A DNA stretch of 64,000 nucleotides from Rhynchopus sp. YZ270_cl-10 (taxonomy: Eukaryota > Euglenozoa > Diplonemea > Diplonemida > Diplonemidae): positions 1,302,001 to 1,366,000 of the forward strand of contig OZ037878.1 of assembly GCA_964035575.1 (NCBI GenBank). Direction: 5' to 3'. Shown piece after piece: positions 24,628 through 36,056 of this stretch (positions are counted from its first letter, which is position 1; each line of letters starts with the position of its first letter). A program made the translations under genes and the position numbers. The notes under the pieces are model-generated. The model was not told the origin of the DNA. It made no database searches and was given only the letters and a program-made list of their open reading frames with translations.

Positions 24628-25260
24628 TTAAACTTTGCTTTTTAAAAAATCTCATATTAGATTTGTGTGATTAACCCAAAGCACTAGCCCCTATGGTCCC
24701 GCATCCGAACGCCACATGATGTGAGAATGGCTTCCCCATCATCTTCACACGCGCTCTCCCCCCTACATGAAGTAGTGTCATGCTTCACACCATGCTTCTC
24801 ACTCAAGTATCCCCCCCCTCTGCTTGGTTTAATCTACCTACGCTTTTAAACAGTGGCTGTTCAAGTTTCCCCTCACGGTTTTCCCGTACCCGTACCCAAG
24901 GTTTGATACTGATGATGCAAAGGCAAGATCACTGCCCTGGTGTCTTATGATGTTCTTTGTTTAAGTGATTAAGCACCGTGGAGACGAGGATTGTCTTACA
25001 AAAAGAAACATTGTTTTGTGCAACCGCGCATTCATATTTCAAGGTTTTTTTTTTTTTTTGTTCTTTTTTCCGTTGTACTTTCTTGGAAAGTACATGAAAC
25101 TAATCTTTAAAATCAAAATGATTCGTCTGAATTTGATTATTTTTTTTTTTGTTAGTTTTGTAAATGCAGGCAACTCCATGAGGCTCGATAAACCCTCCAC
25201 CGCAGAGACGTTTAGACGCAGAACAACTCAACGCCACCCCTTTTTTTATTGACGATCAAG

Positions 25261-25296
25261 GTGACTAAGCACGAGAGAGGCTTCGGTTCATCTTAT
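25261..25296 (+). repeat. Hairpin module, A type
   Basis: GTGACTAAGCACGAGAGAGG then CTTCGGTTCATCTTAT. The stem CTAAGC/GCTTCG has one mismatch. Followed by a T-tract. Confidence 0.65.
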
Positions 25297-26087
25297 ATAT
25301 TTTTTTTTCTCAAAACGATTCGTCGCAGCTCTAGCGGGGGCTTTCCCCCCCAGCGCAGCACTGTATCACCCACCCCGTACTGCCGCCACAGAAAACGACG
25401 CCATTAGTGCCTGTCTTCATATTTCAAATTTTTTTCCCCCTTCCCGGTGCTTTCCTCCGCCGATGTCCGGTGAGTTTGTTTGCACCGCATTGTTCAATCC
25501 CCTTTTTTCTAAAGAATCTTTTGTCAACCACCCTCTTGGTGGGTGATTGTCAATACAAACAACTATAATAATAATAAAAACACTTTAAACCACAAAAGGG
25601 GTGTGCTTGCTAAAAAAAGGTGGCAATTATTGGCACCAACAGTTTTTCTTTTTCCTTCTTAGTTTTTGCCAACAAATAAGACTGGATGTATCTGTCACGA
25701 ACGTCTTTGTACTTTCTCTTTATTTGACAGTACATGAAACTCATTATTTTTCAAAAAAAAAAATAGCAAAATAACAAGAAGAAGAAAAAACAACACCAAA
25801 CAAGTGTGTGTGTGTGTGTGTGTGTGGGAAGGGGTCGATGCGTGTTCCCCTCCATATACCCCGTACCCGCCCCTTTTAAAAATTGCTTTGTTCCGTTCAG
25901 TTTCCGGCTTTTTGCCTCCTTTGCTGCAACCCCTGTTGCCTCTTGCGTCACAAAGGCGGTCTTTCTTGGGAAGTGGAGGGTGGGGGGGTGGTTTAGATCT
26001 GTGTGTACGTGGAGGGTGTTTATCTCACGTGTTTCGTTTTTGTTTTTTTTAAAGTGACTACGGTGCTTGTGGTCACCTTAACCCTTG

Positions 26088-26120
26088 TCTGGTGCACGAG
26101 AGGCACATTTATCTTGCAAG
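26088..26120 (+). repeat. Hairpin module, B type
   Basis: GGTGC, loop ACGAGAG, GCACA, then TTTATCTTGCAAG and a T-tract. Confidence 0.65.
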
Positions 26121-27027
26121 TTTTTTTACGTTATCATGGCGTCCTTCTGGAATGTGCACCAGAGTGTCCCCTCGTGTGTTGCCGTTTTGCTTTGCCAAAA
26201 AAAAAATGCGCTTTCGTTGTGAGAGCGTTTCTGTTTTATTTTTTTGGTTCACGGAGCGGAGAAACTGTTACCCCCCGGTTCCCACAGGGTACGGGGCAAA
26301 AAAAAAAAAAAACAAACAAAACAAAAAAAAAAGGAGTTCGTCGCGCCTTTTTTAGCTCCTTTTGTGTCTGCATTGCGTGCCATTAATGGATGTGCATTTT
26401 TATTTTATTTTTTGCATTTTCTAAGAATCGTTTGAGCAAGCTCTTTGGTGAGAAAAAAAAAGTGTGTTCAAAGGAATATGTCGTGCGCCTTGTCGTGTCA
26501 ACTTTTCAAGGTATTTTTTTTTAATCGGAGAAGTACGTGAATGTATTTATAGGGCATCCTTTCCCAGGGTGCGCTGTGTCTAGCATCCGTAGGGGTATGC
26601 TGCCTCTTTTTTGTTTCTTCAGATTTCCTCATTCAGGTAACGCCACTCGAAAGTGCGCAAACCGCCACGGGTTTCTATGGCCCGCGGTGAAGTGTCAAGA
26701 ACCCACCACCTTTGCCACTGCCAACTTCATTTTATTCTAAACCCTTTAATGCGGTGACCTGACTGGCGTGTAGCACTATACGTATCAAACAAGAGCGCCT
26801 CTTGACACCCCTGTGCAAGCGATGCCCGAATGGGGCGCCAGGAAGCCATACGAGGTCTGGGTGACCACAAAATGAACGAAAAAAAATAAAGTGTGTACCC
26901 CCTTTTCCTTGACACTCCACAAAACTGCACCCCACACCTATAAACGAACAGACAGAGGCAGCACGCCCTGTGTACACAACACGTGTAGTATACACATAGC
27001 TTCGTGTGGAGGTGTAGAGTCGGGGCC

Positions 27028-30000
27028 ATGTTTGGGGGGGAGGATGGGTGTGCATGCAGTGTGCTGTCCTCGCTTGTGGCGGACGGTGTGCCGGTAGAAT
27101 GCATCACCACGGGCACCGTGCGCATGACGACGGAGAGCTTTGCCATCATCCGTGATGCGACGGAGTCAGGCCCGGCAGTCATCATAGCTGACATTGCACG
27201 GCAGTCTGTCAGCCGCCAAGGCAGCTCAGGAGCAGACGCCGCAGTCATGTGCCCGAACGACAGAATGATGGCAATGCAGTCAGACAAGGCCGTCCAAGTC
27301 TTCGACCTCACAGAAAAGAAACGCGTCGGAAGCTGCGAGCTCCCCGCCCGCATCACCTTCCTGACGTGGATCTCTGACACCAAGCTTGCCCTTGTCAGCA
27401 AGACACACCTCTACCATTGGGACTCGCAGGAGACTGCGAAGCCGAAGAAGATGTTTGAGAAGTCGTCCGACGTGGACCGCATCTCGTACTACACGACGGA
27501 CGAGACCTTTGCGTGGCTGCTGGCGGGTGGAGCGGGACAGCTGCAGCTGTACAGCGTTGAGAAGAAAGGCTCGAAGTCGCTTGAGGGGCAGACAGGTGTG
27601 TTCTGCGTGGTGGACGGGCAGACCATCCTGGCGGTGGTCAACGGTGCACGCCTGACGACTATTGAGCTGCCCACGGGCCGCAAGCAGACCACCACCTACG
27701 AGAAGAAGGTGGCAGAGCTGCCCCTCACCGGCGACGACGAGGTCATCACGCTGCTCTGCCACAAAGGCGGCTTCCTCAGCGCACTCTCCCGCGATGGCTG
27801 TGCTTTTCTCGTAGACGTGCACACAAACACACTCCTCTACAAGCACAAGCCTGCAACAGAGAAGACATACATCACCGCAGCACCGGTACTGCGCAAGGGC
27901 GAGTTTTTCTTTGGGTTTGTGGGGATCGAGCGGGGCGGCAAAGGGAATGTCGTGCAGTTTGAGTTCGACATGGTATGGCAGACTGACACCGCATAACACA
28001 CTTTTGGGCACCTAAAACGGTTTCAAACACCACACACCACAGGAATACATTGTGCCCAACATCGTGCGGCCACAGCATGGCGAGGCTGCTGCATTGGACA
28101 TTGCGGGACGTGCGAACCTGAAGGAGGCGATCACCATGTACAGTAACCGCTTCAAGTCCCTCGTGGCGTCTGGATCTGTGCAGGACGCGATTGCGCTTGC
28201 GATTGCGGCGCCAAACAACTGCCTGCGGACGTTGGAGACGGTGCGTTCGTTGCAGGGCTTCCCGCAGATCCCTGGCGAGGCGCCTGTGGTGATGGTGTAC
28301 TTCCAGAAGCTGCTGGACACGGCTGGGCGCACGCTGAATGCGATGGAGGGGCTTGAGCTTGCGAAGATCGTCTTCGTGAAGCAGGACGGTGCAGAGTACG
28401 TCGGCGGCCTCATCCGGTCGAAGAAGCTGACGCCCTCGGAGGAGCTGGGCGAGCGTCTCGAGGAGATCGACCAGAACACCGCACTGCACTGCTACTCAGC
28501 CGCAGCGTGCCACACAAAGGCGATAGCACTCTACATCAAAATGCGCAACTTCTCCAGCGCCGTCAAATACATCGAAGCCAAGATGGACGAGGACAGCTGG
28601 TCCCCCGACTGGGAAGGCATCGTGACGTCCCTCATCGCGAGCAACCCTGAAGGAGCGGTGGAGTTCTGCCTGCTCCTCCTGAACACATGGCGGGTGGGGA
28701 AGGAGAAGGAGAAGAAGCGCAAGACAGCGGCGCTCACCCCGCTTGCAGAGACACCCGTGGCACCTGCCCTGGTGGTGGACTACTTCGTGGACAGGGGCTG
28801 CATCAAGGAGGCCACCAAGTACCTGCTCTCTGTTCTCGACCGCAAGTTCAGCACCGAAGCAGAGGAGAAGGCAGAGGAGGGGTACCAGACAAAGCTCTTC
28901 GAGATGAACCTGAAGCACTCCGCACCCACTGTCATTGAGGCGCTGTTCACGCACGGCAAGTTCACGAACTACAACTACAAAAAGATAGCAGCGCTCTGCG
29001 AGAAAGCAGGCATGTACCAGCGCAGCTTGAAGCTCTACACAAAGGCACACCTCCAGTTCTACGACGACGAGGACAGCGAAGGTGAAGGTGAAGGTGAAGG
29101 TGCAAGTGGAGAGATCGACGGCATCGTGCGCTGCGGCATCAACACTGCAGGCACAGCGGGTCAGTGGTTGCCGGACATCCTCAACCTGCTGACCGCAGAG
29201 GACGGGATGCAGCTCATCCAGGCCCTGCTCGCGTCCAACGCACGCCAGCACGCCGCAGCCGTGTCCGACTCGTTCACAGCATCAAAGCATTCGGCACCTC
29301 TGCTCGAAAAGTACGACGCAAACAAACTCACCGCAGCACTTGCCGAGCACCAGTCGTTTGACGCGTTGTACGCTATCTTGTCACGTGTCGCGCACAAGAG
29401 CACGGACACCCTGGTGCACACAAAATTTATTGAGAGCTGTGTCGTCACTGGACACGTGGAGGAGCTGGAGGCATGCACACGTGAGTCGAAGTGGTACGAC
29501 GCGGACCTTGTGCTGGCCTGTCTGAGTGAGGCACGCCTGAACGACCCGTGGCCGTTCATCAATGTCTGCCAGAGACACTTGCGGTGGGACCAGCTCGTGA
29601 GCCACTTGGTGAGCACACGCAACCTGCGGTACTTGGACCTCTTCCTTGGGGAGAAGGCCGACAAGAAGACGAACGCAACGAACGCACCTGCGGTGGTGAG
29701 CGCGCTACTGGACGCAGCTGTCGACGAACACTTCATCTTCTCACTGATCCAGAAGATCAAGAACTGCCCAGCAAGCGGCATCGTGACTGTTGTGCAGGAG
29801 AAGGGGCGGATCGCCTTTGTCACCCCGTGGCTGGAGGAGCTTGTGGCAGAGGGTGTTGCCGATGCGGTGGTGATCGAGGCACTAGCACGCCACTACATTG
29901 AGGTGGGCGTCAAGGAGAAGCTGTCTGCCTTCCTGACCGAGCAGCAGGGGAAGTACAATGGGAAGGCGATCGGTGCCTTTGCTGAGGAGCGTGGGCTGTA

Positions 30001-32589
30001 CCAGGTGGCGTACCAGGCGTACAGCACGTCGCTGCCTGTCGTGCTCAAGGAAGAGAAGAAGGGACTCCCGCGCACAGACAGCAACATGTCGGACGAGACG
30101 TTCACCCCAACGACACCCACACTCGACCTCCCTGCTGTGTCTGCGGCAGAAGTGAACTGCGACGACAACGTGCTGCAGATGTGCACAGCACAGTCCTTGA
30201 TGAAGGAGCTTGGGCAGTACCTTGTCTCGCGCCAAAGCATCCCCATGTGGAGCAAGGCGTTGTCCCCGTCTTCCTACAGAGAGAGCCTTGTGGACGCGCT
30301 GGTTGGCAGCGTGCTGCCACACGTCACAGACCCGCGCCAGCTCAGCTTTGCTGTGAAAGCCTTCACCCAGAGTGGCATGCCGGAGCGGCTGACACAGGTC
30401 CTGGAGGACCTGGTCCTGAACAACCCTGCGTCGCCGTTCTGCCACAACAGATATCTGCAGAACCTGCTGCTCCTGACCATTGTGCAGACGCAGCCTGCGA
30501 ACGTGATGTCCTATGTGCGCCGCATGGACAAGTACGACACAGAGGAGATGGCGTCGATCATGCTCAAGAAGAACCTTAACGAAGAGGCGCTAGAGATCTA
30601 CCGCCTGTCGAAGAAGGGCAACGAGAAGGCCATGCGTCTTCTGACCGACGTCATCAAGGACATGACACGTGCACAGGCCTTTGCCGAGGAGGTGGACGTG
30701 CCTGCGGTGTGGCTCATCCTGGGCGAGACGTGGCTTGCGGCGAAACGTCTGCAGAACGCGATGCAGGCGCTGTCGAAGGCGGAGGAGTGCACGCACACGA
30801 GGAGCATCGTTCAGCTTGTGGAGGCGGAGGTGAAGGGTGGTGCCGACGTCTCGCTGCTCACGGTGCTTATCGACTACCTGCAGGCAAGCCGTGCTGCCTG
30901 TAACACAGGCGACATTTCGTTCCTGACGTACGCAGACACCGAGACCGTGTACTACATGGGGCGTGTCGAGCAGTTCAGCCAGCTTACACAGAAGCTGTCG
31001 ACACCACACCTCGCAAACCTAACCAAGGCGGGTGAGCGCTGCTTTGCTGAGGTATGCAAGACACCACAACTAGCAAGAGGAAGTCGAAGAGCAGGGCTTG
31101 ATGTTCCTCTCTTTGTGTTGCCGCATGTTTCTCTCTGCAACCAATATGTACACACCACATCACATCACATCACATCACTGCACCACAGGGACTCTACGAG
31201 GCTGCACGTGTGCTCTTCACAGCAGACAGGAACTACGCAAGGCTTTCCTCTGCACTGCTGAAGATGTCGCGTTTCCTTGAGGTATGTTCTGCACACAACG
31301 CCACCTCTACACGCCCTCCTGCAGGCACTGGATGCAGCACAGAAGGCAGCTTCGATCAAAACCTGGAAAGATGTGTGCTTCACATGTGTGCAGCACGGCG
31401 AGCTGCACCTGGCGCAGATGTCTGCACAACATCTTATCATTGTCCCGGACGAGGTGGACACGGTGTTCGACTTCTTCAAGCGCGCGGGCAAGATCGTGGA
31501 GCTGCAGAAGCTGCTGCGCACGGGTCTGACCCACGAGCGTACACACACAGGCATCTACACAGCGCTGGCTCGACTGCTCTGCCTATACGACGCGGCGCAG
31601 CTGCTGGAGTTCCTGCACCTGCACTGGGCGAAGATCCAGCGTGGTGTCATCCTGCCGCTCTGCGAGCAGGAGCGCCTCTGGGCTGAGGTCGCATATCTGC
31701 AGCGCTGCGACGACGAGCACGCACGTGCACTGGGCACGATGCTTGACCACCCGGCACGTGCCTGGACACACACAGACTTCGTCAGCAGTGCGCAGAAGAC
31801 GACTGTGACGGACGTCATCTACTCAGGTGTGACGTTCTACGCTGACAACCACCCAGAGCTCCTCCCGGACTACCTGCTCAAGCTCACCGAACGTGTCAGT
31901 CCCGACAAGGTGGTGCTGCTGCTGGAGAGCGCTGCGCAAGACAGCAAGGTGTTCATCGCACGCGACTGGCTGATGTCGGTGCAGAAGCACGACACGAAGA
32001 TCCTGAACAACTGCATCAACGGCATGCTTGTCGAGGAGGAGGACTACGAGGCGCTGCGCAAGAGCCTTGAGCTCTACAGGAACTTCGACAGGGTTGGGCT
32101 CTGTTCCACGCTTGTGACGCACAGCCTCATGGAGCTGAGGAGGGTTGCGAGCTGGATCCATGCCGAGAGCGGGCGGCACCAGGATGCTGTGGACATTGCT
32201 CTGAAGGACAAGCTGTACGTAGACGCAACACACTTCGCTGCGGCAAGTGGCGATGCAGACGTGGTGCACAAGCTGCTTGACTACTTCATCAGCAACAGCC
32301 TCAACGAATGCTTTGCGGCTGCGCTCTACACATGCTACGAACACATCCAGGTCTGCCACCACCACCCTTTACAGCATGCGAGCACACACATTTGCTTTTT
32401 CAAATATTTCAAAACACAAAACACAGCCCGACGTTGCTATGGAGCTTGCCTGGCGCCACAAACAGCACGACACCGTCATGCCGTATCTTTGCCAAGTATG
32501 TTTCCCACTGCATCCACAACAACAACACACAACCCTCACAGGTTCTCCGGGAGTTGTGGGACTTCAAGAAGCAGCACAGTCGCGAATGA
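27028..32589 (+). CDS. CHC: Clathrin heavy chain, 6 exons
   Basis: Exons 27028-27972, 28043-31051, 31189-31281, 31325-32350, 32427-32495 and 32542-32589, all joined in phase 0, give 1729 residues (family usually about 1675). The first ATG fits the N-terminal beta-propeller (about 1-320; LALVSKTHLYHW and MQLYSV-like LQLYSVEKKG). The rest is the CHCR alpha-solenoid leg. Landmarks matching human CHC include LLEMNL-like LFEMNLKHSAP, FCHNRYLQNLLLLT, KTWKDVCFTCV, the EEDYEALRKSLELYRNFD region, and the end of the proximal leg PDVAMELAWRHKQHDTV. Clathrin trimers coat endocytic and trans-Golgi vesicles. The C-terminal tail after the last helix is shorter than in animals, and a small GEGEGEG acidic insert lies in the leg at about residue 670. 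Intron donors are GTATGG, GTATGC, GTATGT, GTCTGC and GTATGT. Confidence 0.97.
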
Positions 32590-32931
32590 GATGCACCAGG
32601 GAACAGTCCTGTCTTGTAAAGACTGTCGCACCCTCCCCTGGGTACATGCCACCCTCCCCCGACCCGTGTATGCAAGAAAAGCCTTCTGAACTGCGAGGTG
32701 TCCTGTGGGCAAGTCTATCTTCCTCGCAGGGACAACGGTGAGGCAGGCCTGCCGAGTTTAAAAAAATACATACCCACGGATACATTCCTTGTAGTTGAGG
32801 AACGTGTGGGTTCTTTTTGAAGATGTGCCCCAAAAGGTCCAAGCACTGCGGGGCGTATCTTGCAAACCTTTATTATTTGTGTGTTATGGAGACGAGAGAT
32901 ACATTTTATCTTTCAAAGTTTGAGTGGTAAA

Positions 32932-32967
32932 GATGTGTGTGCACGAGAGGCGCATTCGTCTTACAAG
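32932..32967 (+). repeat. Hairpin module, B type
   Basis: TGTGC, loop ACGAGAG, GCGCA (a G-U wobble replaces one pair), then TTCGTCTTACAAG and a T-rich tract. Preceded by GGTAAAG. Confidence 0.7.
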
Positions 32968-33271
32968 TTTTCTTCTTTTTTGTTTTTGTTTCTTTCTGTT
33001 AAAAAGCCATGCAAACGCAAAAAGAAAAAAAGAAACAATCACACTGCCTTCTTTCCTATTCTGTTGTTTTGTCACATATTGAACGTAGGATGGATCGCTG
33101 TTTCTCCCCCCAAAATTTTTTTTTTGCAGCAATACCCAGAAAAAACGCGCCTGTCTGTTGATATCTTGCATCGTTGGAGCACTGTCCTTTTTTTGGGGAG
33201 CGAACAAAAGGAGGTCAAGACCTCCAATTGCAGTAGCAGGTACGGCAGAACGCGAACAATATATTCATAGA

Positions 33272-33306
33272 TCTGTGTGCACGAGAGGCACATTCATCTT
33301 ACAAGA
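33272..33306 (+). repeat. Hairpin module, B type (reference copy)
   Basis: Stem GTGTGC (33275-33280), loop ACGAGAG (33281-33287), GCACAT (33288-33293), then TCATCTTACAAG. Five Watson-Crick pairs plus one G-U. Confidence 0.75.
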
Positions 33307-33899
33307 TGTTCTTCCCCCCCAGCCCCCCCAAATTTGGAGTATGAGAACAATTATTGTGCAAAATGTGTGGCCGTTCATCTTTCAACGTGGTTTTTTTTTT
33401 TGGGCGCAACGTATGTGTTCCGTGTATTGAGTCGAGTGTTTCATTTCTGGAGAAAGGGGGAAAAAGAGTGGAAATATACTGTTAGTACAGAGTTTCCCTG
33501 AATGAGCAATATGTGTTGTGAGAAACGTAGAATGTTATCCGTCTACGAAAAGAAAATGAAAAGTAAAAACAAAAACAAAAAAATAAGAAGTATCGCAACG
33601 GAAAAAAGGGCTTTGAAACTATCAGCCTCAAAAGAAAAACCCCTCACTAATGAAGGGAAAGCAAAGCAAAGCAATGCAGAAATTAAAAATATGCGAAAAA
33701 AGATAAAATACAAAGTCTGAACAAACGAATTTTGTTTGTGTAAACAAAAGAAAACGCGTGTATTTCCTTCCTCTTTTTTTCCATTACCCCACCCCCAGGC
33801 CTAACGGTGGGGTAGGCAGGGCAACTAAAACACCCGTATTCAATCACCCCCACTTCACCGCATCTGCAGTACCACCACCGTACTTCGTTACATGACACA

Positions 33900-35715
33900 A
33901 TGACGCATATCTCCTCAGGATCGCTGCCGTTGGGCTTGGTTGCACGCAAGCCTGCGCGTGCTAACAATGCGCAGTCGCCACGCAAGGGGCGGCAGCATGC
34001 ACCGCCTAAGATCACTGTGCATCGTCCTCAGACGACGAACGCCGCAACGAGTGGTGCGTTGCAGCAGCTGCGTGCGGAGTTCGTGCGCTCGGAGAGCAGG
34101 GACACGTACAAGGCAGCAGCAGGTAGCGTCGAACACATCCTCAACAACGCGACAGCGGACCAGGTGGAGCCACTCCACCTCGAGTGCATGGACCTCGTGA
34201 AGACGCTGAGCACACCATGGGGTGTGCGCTTCGGGGGCTGGGTCCTGCAGAACATCGCCATGAAGCGGCCACACCTCTGTGCCGCGCACATCTCTGTCTT
34301 GGGCGGCACGTCGTTCCCAGCACTGCTCCGTGCTGCAGTGCGAGATGACGACAAGAAGTACGTTCTCGACACAGTCAACGTTGTGCTTGTTGCGGTGCAG
34401 CCGTGCTTCCTTGAGGTGCCTTCGGAGGCGTTCAGCTTTAACAGGTATGTACATTCCCTGGGCTGGCTTCACTTTATGTGTCAACAGCGACCTATCTAGA
34501 CTGTTCGACAATATCAACAACCCGCACAGATACTTCTACCCACTGCTGGCACCGTTGGTGCAGTCGCTCCTGTCGCATGGTGTTGACCAGGCGTGGGCCG
34601 CAGACGGCTGCGCGATGGTGTTGCACAGCAGCGACGAGATGCTGACAGGTGCACCGCACAGCATCACGGGGCCATGCAATGGGGAGCTAGAGGAGGCGCT
34701 GCAGCCGGTGTTCGCACTGTGTGTCGGCTTTCTTGCTGGCGGCCTTGCAGCGCGTGTGCACGACCAGGCGCTGTGCCCCTTCCTGCGTCTCATCCGCGAG
34801 GTGCTCCACGCAGCACTCAGCCTTGCCACTGTGCACGCCGACCTCTACTCTGCCAACGAGCTTCTCGGCATGACCCAGAAGCGCTTTGTCTCGCTCTGCC
34901 TCACCCTGCTGGAGAGCCCGTCGTGGAAGGTGCGGCTTGAGGTGCTCTGTGTGCTCAAGGTGCTGACACGCAACGGCCTTGGCAGTAGGTGGTTCATTGG
35001 CGACCGCGACACCTCTGGGGGGTGGGTGCGCGCCTTCGCTGAGAACATGGCGTCTGTGTCGCGCACGGACAAGATTGCCACAGTACGAGACACAGCAAAG
35101 GAGGTGATGCGAGGGCTCGCCCCTGCAGGGCAATACGAGCACACACCATCACCACCACACGACACCACCACCACCACCACCGCCGTGCCATCACCACGCC
35201 AGGCATATGAGTCACCGCGTCGGTCTCAGCCCATCTACACCCCCCAAGAGGACCCTGTGTGCAAAGACTGTGGTCGTCCGCCCTTTGCGGAGAGTGACAA
35301 GTTTTGTGCGTACTGCGGGTCTGTGCGGGGTGACGTGGAGGGAGAGCCTGTACCGAAGCCGCCGCCTGCACCACCAGCAGAGTTGTCGGTGTTGGATAGG
35401 GTGGCGGTGATGTTGTTGGCACCGAGGGATTTGGATTTGGCGGAGTTTAGAGCTTTGTTGTTGGCGCTGTGCGAGGCTGACCTGCATAAGGTGGCGCTCA
35501 ACATCGCACGGCGCGTGGGCTGGAGCAACGACGTGGAGGCGAAGCACAGCCTCCTCGACACGCTCCTCACCTCCCTAGACGTGCTCTTCGCTGTCGCCAC
35601 CCCGCACTTCTCCCAGCAGCACCTCACCTGCCTCCGTGACGTCCTCAGCTACGCCGCCCGCGTCCCGCAGTTCGAAGACGTCGCCCGCGACGCGCTCCAC
35701 CGCCTGCCTTTCTAG
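33900..35715 (+). CDS. ARM/HEAT-like protein with zinc ribbon, 2 exons
   Basis: Exons 33900-34444 and 34530-35715 (phase 2, Arg codon split) give 576 residues. Most of the first 380 residues are amphipathic helices in HEAT/ARM-like rhythm (FVSLCLTLLESPSWKVRLEV and VRDTAKEVMRGL are typical repeat ends). A His/Thr/Pro-rich linker leads to C-x2-C-x11-C-x2-C at about 425-443, a zinc ribbon of the DZANK/zinc-ribbon type, then a second helical domain of about 115 residues. The helical part resembles TOG-like arrays in general pattern, but I cannot assign a named family. A role in protein-protein contacts, perhaps cytoskeletal, is inference. The intron runs GTATGT..CGCACAG, 85 bp. Confidence 0.75.
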
Positions 35716-36056
35716 CCTTACACTAAGATTTGTTTGCCTTGCTTTCCCCCTTGAGGGCCTCCTTGTACTCTGATGATTCCTACCCCCTTTTTTTTGGGTC
35801 AGACCAACTATGCCTTTGCCACACTCAGTGCCGTCTGTATTTCCTTCCCTTGACCGGAAGGGCATGCGGGACTATTCTGTTTTGTCCTCAGTAAGGTAAA
35901 CGTCCCTGCCCCTACTAAATGCAAGTTAAACCTTGGCTAGGGGGGGCAAGTGGCTTCCCCATGCTATGAGAGTGTTTGCACTCAGAGTAACTGCAGCAAT
36001 GAATAATTCTTTTTTGTTTGTTTGGTTTTACCTCAGTACAGGAGAACGGTCAAAAA
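35716..36056. other. 341-bp spacer
   Basis: No gene, RNA or repeat recognised. The last 40 bp (TTTTTTGTTTGTTTGG then TTTTACCTCAG) look like a polypyrimidine tract and AG just upstream of the next start codon. Confidence 0.6.

Larger units (their letters stand above)
24322..27027. other. 2.7-kb T-rich spacer with modules
   Basis: No supported gene. It carries motif D at 24475, hairpin modules at 24516, 24599, 25261 and 26088, a degenerate one near 24964, a GT microsatellite at about 25805-25826 and long A/T runs. The final 150 bp lead to the clathrin start. Confidence 0.65.
32590..33899. other. 1.3-kb spacer
   Basis: No convincing gene. It holds two good B-type hairpin modules (32932 and 33272) and a Lys-rich open frame at 33502-33720 that looks like A-rich noncoding DNA. 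Confidence 0.65.

Noticed and set aside
33502-33720. 72-codon Lys-rich frame before the zinc-ribbon gene
   Set aside because: Composition follows the A-rich spacer; no domain, no splice signals, no similarity to its neighbours.
20900-36056. Pyrimidine tracts and AG just before start codons as proof of trans-splicing
   Set aside because: Seen upstream of the RhoGEF and EB1-like A, but 5' leader introns or plain T-rich spacers explain them equally well.
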